Position numbers and translations under genes: made by a program
DNA from: Periconia sp. R9002
Taxonomy: Eukaryota > Ascomycota > Dothideomycetes > Pleosporales > Periconiaceae
NCBI GenBank assembly: GCA_023627715.1
Contig: JAMAHW010000130.1
Coordinates: forward strand, 1-64,000
Reading direction: 5' to 3'
DNA length: 64,000 nt
In this document: positions 11,557-22,599 of the stretch, one piece after another
Layout of the letters: the number at the start of each line of letters is the position of its first letter
Numbering within the stretch: the first letter of the stretch is position 1
Notes under the pieces: model-generated
What the model was told of the DNA's origin: nothing
Seen by the model: the letters and a program-made list of their open reading frames with translations, nothing else
The model's database searches: none

Positions 11557-12611
11557 ATGGCATCTTTCGGTGCTTTCCTCAAACGTCAGTTTTTCGGTGT
11601 CCTTCCACCGCCAAAGGCAGACCTAACCGGTCAAACCGTTATCGTGACCGGATCCAACACAGGTAAGTTTCAATTCCAGCCGTCACAAAACGTCTCGCAT
11701 ATCCACTGATTCGTTGAATAGGACTCGGGAAAGAAGCCGCCCGCCACTTTGTGCGCCTCGGCGCATCAACCGTTATCCTTGCCGTTCGCACAACTTCCAA
11801 GGGCGAGGAGGCCAAAGCCGACATTGAGAAGTCGGAGGGCAAATTCGGCGTCGTTCAAGTATGGCCACTGAACATGTCTTCCTACGAATCCGTCATCGAC
11901 TTCGCCGCAAGAGCGCAAAAGGAGCTCGAGCGCGTCGACATTGCAGTTTTGAACGCGGGCATTGCGGCATCCAAATGGGAAATCCACGAACAAGACGAAT
12001 CCACCATCACCGTAAACGTGGTGTCGACATTCCTCCTCGCACTCAGCTTGTTCCCTAAAATGACCGAAACGGCGAGCAAGTTCAACAAGCGTCCTACCCT
12101 GACGATCGTCGCGTCTGATGTTCACTACTGGGCGAAATTCGTCGAGAAACAAGCGCCAGAGGGAAAGCTATTCGAATCTTTGAATAAAAAGCCCGAGCCA
12201 GCGGCTCTTCAAGATGCTTTGGCGGAGCGATATCAAGTTTCGAAACTGTTGGACCTGTTTGCAACGCGGGCCATTGCGGATCGCAAACCAGCAGCAATCA
12301 GTCCCGTCACCGTCAACTGCGTCACTCCTGGTTTGTGCCATAGTGAGCTTGGCCGCGATCAAGGCATCGGGTTCGCTATCTTCAAGTTCTTCATCGCCCG
12401 CTCTACGCCGTATGGAAGCAGGACACTGGTGCATGCCGGATGCGCAGGTCCCGAAACCCACGGCCATTACTTGAGTGAATGCGCAGTTGACAAGCCTAGC
12501 GATTATGTGCTCAGCAGCGAGGGTTACGAGATGCAGAATCGATTCTGGAAGGAATTGAGCCGCAAGTTGGAAGACATCAAGCCGGGTGTTACTGCCGTGA
12601 TAAACAACTAA
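11557..12611 (+). CDS. Short-chain dehydrogenase/reductase
   Basis: NAD(P)-dependent oxidoreductase of the classical SDR superfamily, closest in layout to retinol-dehydrogenase/WWOX-like fungal SDRs. Exons 11557-11662 and 11722-12611 give 331 residues. The Rossmann cofactor motif is TGSNTGLG (about 29-36, split by the intron), with NAG at the end of strand 4 (VLNAGIA). The catalytic Tyr-x3-Lys is YQVSK (Tyr206, Lys210), preceded by a strand containing IVASDVHYW with the Ser. After it comes a PG turn (VTPGLCHSEL) that usually contacts the cofactor. No signal peptide or strong membrane helix. The substrate is not predictable. It ends 292 bp from the convergent OGG1 gene and lies downstream of a dioxygenase that might act in the same route. 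Confidence 0.92.
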
Positions 12612-12903
12612 ATGATGATTTCTTTTGTTGGGTGGGTTCTCCCCTTTTCAGCTTGGGTCGGTATTGGTCCTGGGTTTGGGAGTGGTGGTTTTCTAGGTCT
12701 TCCATATGAGCTATGTTTTCTATGTATTGTTGTTTATTGTTATTGTACAGTGTAGATTATTGTTCCCTTCGTAATGACCATTTTCTTGTTAATAAATCAA
12801 CCCGATGGTTGTTCATTTTTCGTGACGATTCAAGGAGGTGGCTTGATGAACTGTGACTTCGCAGGAAAGGTGGTCTAATGGCAACTAAAGTCTCCGTTTA
12901 CGA

Positions 12904-14193
12904 CTACCTGGCTCTTGATCTCTTGCTTCTCCTGACAACTTGCTCTTCGACTTCGACGACCTGGTGCTCTTTTGCCTCAGGTTCCTTCTTTACGCGTTTC
13001 CTTTTCACGGTATCCGTCTTGGCCACTTCATCAACAAGCAATGAGCCCCCAGGTTCTGTTTTAGCAAGCACCTTCTCTTCTTTGATTTCAACTTTGGCTG
13101 TGATGCGTTCAGAAAATGCTTTCAGGTCCGCCGTGAAAAGTACCGAATGTGCCCATCCTGCCTCTTTGCCCCACAATTTCCGGAAGTGGTTTGCAATGGC
13201 GACATACATTGCCTGAGTCAAACTGGCATGCTTGCCTTTTCCAAGCTTGTAGTCACGCTGCGCTATCTGCCACACGTGGGTATCAACAGGAACAGACTCG
13301 GACCAGCCCAAACCGAATAAGCACACGCAGTCAGCGACTTTTGGGCCAACGCCGTGAAGGGCCAGCAACTCCGCATGAGCTTTCCTGTATCCTTCTCTAC
13401 CCCCCTCTTCCATTTCTCCAGATGGCGCAGTCGCCTTTCCAAACACAGGGCTCTCGGAATTACACAAATTTTCCAACCATGCTAACCCCCTCTCTTCTGC
13501 CACCATTCTTGCTGTTTTGGCAATGTACTTTGCGCGGTAGCCGAAACCTAACTTCATCAAATGGGCCTCCACTTCCGGCGCGGCAAGCGCTTCTGGTGTG
13601 GGGAAGTCGTGATATGGTTCATCGCCGATATGGCCAATGAGTGGACCGTAATGTATGCAGAGGTTTTGCACCATGCTTGAGATTCGGCTTATATTATTGT
13701 TTGAACTGCATATAAAACCTATCAAGGCCTCCCATGGATCCTGCCGCAAAATGCGCACACCTGTGAACTTGGGTGCTTTCTTTCGGAAGTTGGCATCGGA
13801 AGCAGCCCACTGGTCATATAATTCGGCGAGGTTAGGCTCGAGATTGAAATAATGGTTTATGAGATCAAGAGTATCGTCGTCATCGGTTTCGGAGGGAACA
13901 TTGGATGCGGGTGGCGTGCGCAAGGAAGCTGTCGTTGTGGCGTTTGTCGAAGGAAAGATAGCACGGTAATGGAGGTGAGAGGCATCCTGGCGAAAGGACA
14001 GTATGCGGCCGTGAAGGGCAGCAGACCATTCGTCCTCAGCAGATTTACGCCATCTAAACTACTCATGAGAAGGTGACAATAGTAGGTGTAACGGAGAATA
14101 CCTGAATGACTGTCCGCAGCGGAGAGTGGTATTTATACACAGCTCTTTGAGACTAACGGGCAGCTTGTGCCACTCTGAAGCACGTAATGCCAT
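12904..14193 (-). CDS. OGG1: 8-oxoguanine DNA glycosylase/AP lyase
   Basis: Base-excision repair enzyme that removes 8-oxoguanine opposite cytosine and nicks the abasic site; nuclear and possibly mitochondrial. Exons 14193-14102 and 14053-12904 give 413 residues. The N-terminal domain starts MALRASEWHKLP and has LKELCINTTLRCGQSFRW across the splice junction. The helix-hairpin-helix/GPD region is LHGVGPKVADCVCLFGLG...VPVDTHVW, with the catalytic Lys at about 269 and the conserved Asp at about 288. DPWEALIGFICSSNNNI is the other family signature. The C-terminus is Lys/Arg-rich (KRKRVKKEPE and RRSKRSR), which fits nuclear import. The start is fixed by the spliced first exon. It shares a 424-bp divergent promoter with the U2AF gene. 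Confidence 0.95.
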
Positions 14194-14617
14194 ATTGCAA
14201 TTTAATATTGTGCAGAATAGAGAATTGCTATCATATATAAACAATTGTATACATCTGTAGGTTTGTAGTTGTACAGTCGCGTCCTCGCGCATACAACTTT
14301 GTATGTAGGAAGGCGGCCCTGCATGTAACTTTGTTACTCATCACGCTAAGCCATATGTGGTCTAGTACCAAGAATCCTCGACTTTCTACCTAGGCTTGTC
14401 CTTCATTTACCTACCTTCCAGCGCACACGCAACGCGCCCAACATACCCACCGTTTGAACGAAGCAGATTCGTGTGCAATCATCGCATAATTGCTAACTAC
14501 TAGATTGATTGGGAAATTCTGTTCGCCGCTTGCGACCTGCCTGCTAGCTAGGTAGCTCAGGGCAAATAGTTTCGCGGACCGCGACAGCGGCAACTGCTGC
14601 GACCGACAGTCGCCATC
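14194..14617. other. Divergent promoter OGG1/U2AF
   Basis: A 424-bp region between two start codons pointing apart. No clear TATA box; presumably drives both housekeeping genes. Confidence 0.5.
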
Positions 14618-16576
14618 ATGAACGGGGACAACTATTCAAGAGGTTAGTGATACGCATCAGTATACGTACTGACTGTTCGATAGCTTCAAGTGTCATACTA
14701 ATCCTAGCAGACGGTCGCTCGGGTGGTTCAAGGGGATATGTGAGTACTCGAGATAGACTGCAACCCAACCTTTTACAAACGCTAACGGTTCTAGTCCTCG
14801 CGAGATGACCGTCGAGACCGTGACCGCGACCATGACCGCGACCGCCGTGATCGAGGTGATCGAGGTGATCGGGGCGAACGTGGTGATCGGGACCGCGACC
14901 GAACCTACCGCAGGCGTTCTCGCTCCCCACGCGGAGAGTATAGAGATGGCCCTCGTCGCGACTACGAAGTTGATTCCTATTCCCTTAGTCGCAATTACCG
15001 TGCACAAGAGCGCGAAGAAAATAACAGCCGCCGCCGCGAGCAACGTGACGACCGGGCATGGGGCGAATCCTACTCACGTCGCGATCGTCCTGCGCGAAAC
15101 GACCGCGACGACCATCGCCCCCCGCGCCGTGATAGGAACGATCGGGATTACGATGACCGTGGTCGAGGTGGACGACGAGATGGTGGAGGTGGAGGACGTG
15201 ATTTTGGGGGTGGTAGAGGCGAGAGGAAGAAGTCCGCTTCTCCCCCACCCAAGAAGCGCGAGCCCACGCCCGATCTTTCAAATTTTGTGAATATTCTCAA
15301 TCGCCCTCGACGCATGACGCAGTGGGATATCAAACCAGCAGGCTACGATAACATTACCGCCGAACAAGCCAAACTCTCCGGCTTGTTTCCTTTACCAGGC
15401 GCTCCCCGCGCTGCTCCAATGGATCCTTCTAAGCTGGCTGCCTTTGTAAGCCCTACCACCGGCACTGCGAATGCCTCTGAGCTCCAACCTTCGAAAGCAA
15501 AACAAGCGAAGCGCGTCTTCATATACAATCTTCCCCCTGATGCTACCAATGAGGAGATTGTCGAATTCTTCAACCTGCAACTGAACGGACTCAACGTCGT
15601 ATCTGGTCACAACCCTTGCGTGAGCGCTGCAATTGCAAGCAACCATGAATATGCTTTGGTTGAGTTCAAGACAGCTGAGGATGCGACAGTAGCATTTGCT
15701 ATGAATGGCATTTCAATGCGGGACAATGGAACTGGTGCTCCGGACACGGAAGGTCTCTCAATCCGCCGGCCTAAGGACTACATTACCCCCTCAGAAGACG
15801 AAGGAACCCGAGTTACCGATGGTGTGTCATCTGAGGTTAAAGACAGTCCAAACAAACTCAGCGTTGTGAACATTCCTTTGTATGTTGAGGAGGCCCAGGT
15901 GCGGGAGCTTGTCGAAACCTTCGGCCAGCTCAAAGCATTCGTGCTTGTCAAGGACACCACCACTGAGCAGCATCGGGTAAGTTTGTTGAGTACTACGAAC
16001 AAGCACCTTACTAATTTGATCAACAGGGTATTGCTTTCTGCGAGTATAGTGATCCTGAAATTGTCGACCATGTTATTGAGGGTTTGAACACGATTCCACT
16101 TGGTGATGGCAACCTTAAAGTGACCCGTGCAACGGTCGGAATGAAGCAGCAAGTTGGATTTGACGGTGGCGTGGGTGCGATCTCTATGCTGGCCAGCGCA
16201 AATGCTGCTGAGGACCACGAGCACAGCCGCGTGATTTGCCTCTTGAACATGGTTACCTCTGATGAACTTATCAATGACGAAGAATATGAGGGTAATTCTA
16301 TCTCGTCAAATGACGTGTCTATCGCTAACACATTCCCCAGAAATCAAAGAAGACATCGAGGAAGAATGCGGAAAGTACGGACGCATTCTTGAAGTTAAAA
16401 TCCCTCGCCCAGCTGGAGCTCGCAGCACTGCTGGAGTAGGTAAGATCTACATCAAGTACGAAGATGTTGAATCAGCCCAAAAAGCGATCAAAGCGCTTGC
16501 CGGACGTCAGTTCTCAAGGAGGACGGTTGTTGTCACTGAACTGTCCGAAGAAAGCTTTGATGTTGAAGCTTGGTAA
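14618..16576 (+). CDS. U2AF2: Splicing factor U2AF large subunit
   Basis: Binds the polypyrimidine tract and branch-point proteins at 3' splice sites to recruit U2 snRNP in the nucleus. Exons 14618-14642, 14711-14739, 14795-15976, 16027-16291 and 16341-16576 give 578 residues. The first two coding exons are tiny (25 and 29 nt). The N-terminal about 190 residues are Arg/Asp/Ser-rich (RD, RS and RGG-like), followed by a linker with MTQWDIKPAGYDNIT that resembles the U2AF35-binding region. RRM1 (about 254-350) has VFIYNLPPDATNEEI. RRM2 (about 370-450) has VVNIPLYVEEAQV and GIAFCEY. The non-canonical C-terminal UHM (about 478-570) starts VICLLNMVTSDEL, where the acidic helix follows, and ends with VTELSEESFDVEAW. 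The RS segment also reads open in another frame because of its repetitive codons; the frame here is fixed by the RRMs and the introns. Confidence 0.95.
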
Positions 16577-17333
16577 AATTTGTGCTTTGCGAGGAGAGGA
16601 TTGGCTTTTGACTCTGGCGGCGCCTGGCGCTTACTTCATTATTCCCTTTATGTGTCTGCGCGATATGGGTGGATGTAGCAAAACAAAAAATGAGCTTGCA
16701 GCTGCGCCTATGTATAGTAATATGACGAGGTCAGGGAGAGCCGGAAGCAGTTCACGGCTTGGATCTTGAATAAGGTGGAAAACACTGTAAAAGATTATGA
16801 AAATGGTATTTGGCCTCGAACTCATTGGGCAACAATGGATTTCTTGCCGCGGGATAATGCAGATTGAAGGATTCTCGTCTATGTCGTTGTGGCAACGCTG
16901 TCGGTCCTAGGCATCGTTTTGACCACCTTCCTTTCAGCGCCTAGCCTATGGATCCATGGCTTGTCCTTATCGCAAGGTTACTCAGCGCAGGCGGAATGAT
17001 TCTCAACATTTAATTGGTACAAAGATACCGTACGCCCATATTCCCGGGTAGCTGGGTTTTAGTACCTGCGTCGTGGTGATCCTCTTGGGGTCGATGAATG
17101 AAGTGTCGACCCGTTTTGGGTAGGTGGTCGTGTGCTCATTATCATAGTCACTGCTAGTCGGATTGGCTTGGAGCGTAGGTCGGAAAGTTTTCTGGAAGAT
17201 AGATAAGAGAGGAATTTGGCTCTGCTATAAAAGTTGAAGTAGGTCCTCAATTGCTTAGCATCTGCGTGGTGCACGCTAGAGTTCAGTGTAGCTCAAATTT
17301 TGTGTGTCGAAGGATCATATCAGTCTTTTCCAG
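16577..17333. other. Intergenic region U2AF-SurE
   Basis: No gene seen. The U2AF 3' flank is followed by the promoter of the SurE-like gene. Confidence 0.55.
17226..17232 (+). promoter_or_regulatory. TATA-like box of the SurE gene
   Basis: TATAAAA about 108 bp before the start codon of the secreted SurE-like protein. Confidence 0.45.
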
Positions 17334-18509
17334 ATGCGCTTCGAACTCTTCAACACACTCACGGCGGCATTGGGCCTGGTGTCATCAAGCCATGCGGCCA
17401 GGATATTGATGGGGAACGATGATGGGTTTGGAAGTGGTAACCTTCGGGAGTTTTATCGCTTGTTGAAGGAAGCCGGCCACGATGGTCAGTCTCCCTTATA
17501 TGTACTTACACTCGAGCCTACTCCACGCCCAGACAAAAACCACTTCACTGCCTATGAATATGACTAACAACAATCGGGCAAGATAGTTGTTATCGTCGCA
17601 CCCGTGATCAACCAGAGCGCCCAAGGCGGTCGCTCCGACTTCACCACCGCCCCCAACCTCACCGCACCAGGCCAATACAATATCGTCCCCGCCGGCGCAC
17701 CATCCGTTGGAACTGATCCCAACGACTCTCACATCTGGTACTACAACGGGACACCAGCAGCTTGCACGTTTGTGGCCCTGGACTACGTCCTCCCGCGACA
17801 CTTCCCCCACTGGAACCAGGCGCCCGACCTCTTTGTCTCAGGCCCGAACTTCGGCGTCAACCTTGGACCGTTTGTCTTCACACTCGCAGGAACTTTGGGT
17901 GCGACATATTCGGCAGTTAGTAGAAGCATACCAGGCATTGCGTTCAGCGCGAGCAATGATGCGATCGCGTACATGAATGTGACCAACTCTAGCAACCCCG
18001 CCACTTGGGCGGCAAAAGTATCCGTCGATATCGTGGAAGCATTCCTGAACAGCACAGGTGAAGATCAGAGTGTCTTGCCGCTCGGATACGGTGTCAATGT
18101 GAACATTCCGCCTCTAACTTCGGACGAGCGGCCCGAGGTCGTCAGGAGCAGACTCACTGGTGAGGCCGACACTGATATCGCCGTCTTCAACGAAACCACG
18201 AAGCTTTTCAAGTATGGCAATGTGGTTCCTAAGGCTGCCGGTGTAAACGCTTGTATTAATGGGGAGTGCGATCTACCTGGCGAATCATGGGTTGTTCAGA
18301 ATGGCGCGGTTAGTGTGAGCGTTTTCAGTATTGATTACGATGCGCCGGACACTGCGTACACCCAGTCTGTGTTTGCGAAGATCGACAGATTGACTGGTGA
18401 TGGCGATGAGGGGTACCCGAATACTACCTACAGGAAGAGAGATAGTGTTGGCAAGAATGGGGTGGTGCCGAAGAAGTTGTTGTCTGGACGAGACAACGTA
18501 GCAGTGTAA
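17334..18509 (+). CDS. Secreted SurE-like phosphatase/nucleotidase
   Basis: SurE-family metal-dependent phosphatase; members hydrolyse 5'/3' nucleotides or act as acid phosphatases. Exons 17334-17484 and 17587-18509 give 357 residues. A signal peptide is clear (MRFELFNTLTAALGLVSSSHA, cleavage near 21), so it is probably exported. The SurE metal site follows at once: MGNDDGFGSGN (Asn28, Asp29, Asp30). VVIVAPVINQSAQGG carries the Ser/Asn-region motif, and LFVSGPNFGVNLGP with AGTLGATYSA is the second family motif. Many N-x-S/T sites occur. The intron ends at 17586 and restores HDVVIVAP across the junction. The C-terminus is a charged tail after the core. Possible roles are phosphate scavenging or extracellular nucleotide turnover; the substrate is unproven. 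Confidence 0.9.
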
Positions 18510-20830
18510 ACGAACTAGCAGATGATATTACGAATACAAAATATTTACCTTGTACGTTTTGAGATATTTTACATGGCGTGGAAACTTACACATGATGATC
18601 ATTCCAGCCCTCTAGGCAGCAATGAAATAATACACAGTGTAGGCCACTAGCTACAGTACTTCCAGCTATGCTTAAACTGCTTTTGAAAATCAGTATTATC
18701 TAGTCATGAAATTATGGGTACATCATCGCATAGTAATGGAAGTACTTCCGATATCAACACAGATAAAAAAGTCACAAAGACGGCCGGGACGTGCACACAA
18801 GTTTTATCTAGGTAGTCATACTACGCAGTTGTAAAGCAGGGGTGATCATATGTAAGTTTCTACGGTAATTATTATGTGTAAAATATTAAATGCATGAATC
18901 TAGGGACCGGTGAAAACACGGCGACGCTAGATTTTGGTATTCATGCACTCTGCGTCGAATGTTCATGTGAAGCATGACTGTACACTGCGTGAATTACGAC
19001 ATTTTGACAAGACAGCGCTCCCTCCTACAAACCTTGGACATGGAGGTGTGTACCTGCATGCAATGGCGCAACTTTGCAGATCCGAATGATAAATGCCGAA
19101 TAACCCTATTCTGACCCAAACAACTCGAGATCACCCTTGATGCACGTGGAGCTGCGCGTGCTACCTTAGGGGATTAAACTTTGTTCATTGTCATGAGGTG
19201 TCAACGTGAGAAGCTAGCAACGGTGTCGGCATGTTCCTAGCGGTGACAAAAAAGTAAATGCTTGACCGATAATATGAACTGTTATCAGTTGATCGATGCC
19301 AACTTCGTGCATTCCATTCTACACTAATGCAATTGTTGAGGAAAGAGGTCATCGGATACGAACATGGAAAGGAGAAAAAGCCGCAAGCTACGCGAGACTT
19401 ATAGCAAAGTCTACCAGAAAATCGCCAGACGACCGGAGAAAATTACGCTGATCGCCTAATGCCAATGGTGTACCGGAAGAAAAAGCAAAAAGATGTACCC
19501 AAGGCGGCGAGGAACCCAAGGCGGACGGCGCCGGCAACGGTGCAAACGGCTCAAAACGGTTAATTGTCCACTCAGCTGCGGCGAAGTCAGATCGTGTCGA
19601 GACGTGCACGGGACTGGTGGCACACTTCACTGTTCATGAATCATTATGCAAGCTATCCAGATGCACATGTCTGTGCGAATGATAATGTGGAGTTGAGCTG
19701 TCAGATTTTCTGTAACGGGATCGAGTCACGTTTTTTCCACAGTCACAGAATCATGAGTCCCCTGTCAGGATTGAAGAACAAAAAGCAGACAGAGCACTAG
19801 AAAGAGATCGTGACATCTCCCCACGGCGGCCCTGACGATCCGCAAATGAGGGTAAATGTATTGAGAGGGGCAAGCTAGTTGGCATTAGGTCAGTGTAAGC
19901 GTTGGCTCGAGCGTTGCTTTGCGAAGACTCTTCGTTCCCTAGCGATGATCTCCCATTCATATCGCCATCATTGATCATTCTAAGAAATCCGTGCTCCAGG
20001 ATACGGGCCACACTTGCTGAAATTTCAGTTCCTAGTTTCAGCTCGCGATAAGGGCGTTTTTTCATTCTTTTTTTTTTCTCGTGGTATAATGAAGGCATCT
20101 TCGCCTTCCTTGTCTGGAGGTGACTTCCGTGTCATCATTGACCTAACTCGCCTGTCCATGGCATGCAACTTCGCTTGCCTGGCACATTCAGGAGGCGGCA
20201 CAAGGCGCTTGTATTTTCCCGGCCAACTGCTTGCCCATAAACGCACGCGATGGGCGGGAACTGTTTCAAGGATTACCATCACAATTGCTCCTCTAACCTC
20301 CATATGGGAGCACTACCCATGGAGCCCCACAACCGAGACAATGTTCGTGGCGTAGCCTTGAATCACTCCAATCATCCTTCGTAAATACTATTGGCCACTA
20401 GTCGCGGATGAAGGAAAGTTTTGTAGCATAAGGTTTGAAAGGCTTCTAGACTTAACTCGCTTCAGCATCTATCCCCAGAGCATCCGTCTATGCGATGCGA
20501 CGCTAGGCAAGCACGCATACCATTCATATCACCATAATGCGTGTGTTTCATTCCACAGACTGTTCCACAAACCCATGATCACATGTAACCCCCATGTCGA
20601 TCCAGAGTACTCACACCACTGTACCTTCGGCAATGGGGCAGACAGACCCCTCCCTCCTTGATGCTCCCTGGTAGATTAGTAACAGGCATCAAATTCAAAT
20701 ATACCCCCCTGCTTTCGCCGTATGATAATTCGAAAGGTGTTATTTCGTTTCCTATGTCAATTTTCTTTCGAGCCTCAAGCCATTGATATACCCTTTTCTC
20801 TTCTGCTTGCGGAGAACGGTGAGGGCCGTC
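18510..20830. other. Gene-poor stretch SurE to CFEM-GPCR
   Basis: About 2.3 kb without a supportable gene. The longest frame (19751-20098, minus, 115 codons) has no recognisable features and overlaps other open frames. The last few hundred bases are presumably the promoter of the receptor gene. Confidence 0.5.
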
Positions 20831-22599
20831 ATGCAGATCGCTCACCTTTCCTTCTTACTTCTATTGTTTTTTCAATGCAGTTTCGCACAAGAGTCTGGTC
20901 TCGCTGCCGCCATTAAGCAGCTGCCTCCATGTGCTGTAAGTAGCAACGAACCTTTTGTACACATGTATACTAAGCCATTGCTATAGCTTTCGTGCCTTAC
21001 CGTTGCCATCAAGGATTCCGCGTGTCAGCCAACGAATGCAACATGTGTCTGCACTGACAAGAAGCTGCTGGGAAACATCCAGGACTGTGTTTTAACAACA
21101 TGTACACTCAAGCAGACCCTCCGTATGTCCCTTACTAGATGCGTCGATCGCAACACAACAAGCTCACAGACATTCAGACTCGCAGAATGTCACACAAACA
21201 ACTTGTGGTGCGCCTATCCGGAGTCAAGTGACAAAAGCTAGAGTCACCAACATAGTATTGGGGGTTATCTCCGCCGTCTGTGTGATCCTCCGCACCGTGT
21301 ACATGACCGCCTGGTCTGCCGCCGAATTTGGATGGGATGACTTCCTGATCATAGCTGTTTTGATCGTTGGGGTGCCACAGACCGTCATCACCGACCGAGG
21401 AACAACTGCAAATGGACTGGGCCGCGATATTTGGACTGTCCCTTTCGACAACATTACCAAATTTTCCCTCTACTTCTTCATCATGGAAGTTCTTTACTTT
21501 GTCATCCTTATGCTCCTCAAACTCGCTTTGTTATTCTTCTTCCTGCGGATATTCCCCGCTCGTAAGACCCGACACATGATTTGGGCGACAATTGCCTTCA
21601 CATTCCTCTGGGGGATGGTACGTAATATCTCTTTCTACAAAACACCTACAGGCGCCACGTTTTATACCATATCAGAACTCGGGTGATCTTTTCTCGATAA
21701 TCTGTATGGCAACGTCACTGACTTGGTGCTTTCAGGCCTGCGCCATTGCTGCTATCTTCCAATGCAACCCCATCAGCTTCTCGTGGAATCGCTGGGACGG
21801 TGAACACGAAGGGAAATGTGTAGTAAGTCCTTGTGGTCCAGCAAATTGATCATGTTTCTTACACACGGTAGAACATCAATGCTTTGGGTTGGTCGAATGC
21901 CGCAATCTCTATCATCTTGGACTTCTGGATGCTTGCGCTTCCACTATATCAAGTTTTCCACTTGAAGCTATCATGGAAAAAGAAGATTAGTGTGTCGCTA
22001 ATGTTCTGCGTCGGAACTTTGTTCGTGCACCCCCTTCCTCTCCCTTCAGATCAGAACCCTCAAACCATCATACTGACCCTCCAATCACATATAGTGTTAC
22101 CATCATGTCCATCCTCCGCCTCCAATCCCTCATCCACTTCGGCAACTCTCTCAACCCGACTTGGGACCAAACCGAGGCGAGCAACTGGTCCACAATCGAA
22201 ATCAACGTCGGCATAGTCTGCGCCTGCCTCCCCGCGCTTCGCAAGATCCTCATTCGCTTCTTCCCTAGCATACAGGGCTCCACCGCACAATACACATCTG
22301 AATACCATGCGAAATACGGCAACGGATATGGCCCCAGCGGCCATGTGAGCGGCAACAAGTCGAATGCTGTAGGGAGCCGATTGGGTTCCCAGGACGCGTC
22401 GAGCACACTAGGGATAAGCGGAATCGCGTATACAAAGACGTTTGAGGTGCGGCATGGAGACAATGACGAGGAGCATTTGGTTAGGATGGATGATTTGAGT
22501 GGCAAGGGTACTAGAACGAGGAGTAGCAATTCTAGTGAAGTCAGTGTGAGCGGAGCGATACGTCCGGTGCCTCATCAAGAGCACAGGGAAAATAGATAG
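20831..22599 (+). CDS. CFEM-domain Pth11-type GPCR-like membrane protein
   Basis: Plasma-membrane receptor-like protein of the Pth11 class, members of which sense surface or host cues in filamentous ascomycetes. Exons 20831-20935, 20987-21122, 21178-21617, 21736-21822, 21872-22020 and 22095-22599 give 473 residues. There is a signal peptide ([19 protein letters not shown]). A CFEM domain follows with all eight cysteines ([35 protein letters not shown]). Then comes the rhodopsin-like fungal membrane domain with [13 protein letters not shown] and GLGRDIWTV, and segments ending [26 protein letters not shown] and [13 protein letters not shown], about seven helices. A cytosolic Ser/Gly-rich tail completes it. 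The intron at 22021-22094 starts GTTCGT, an unusual donor but the only one that restores the family motif [12 protein letters not shown]. Confidence 0.92.
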
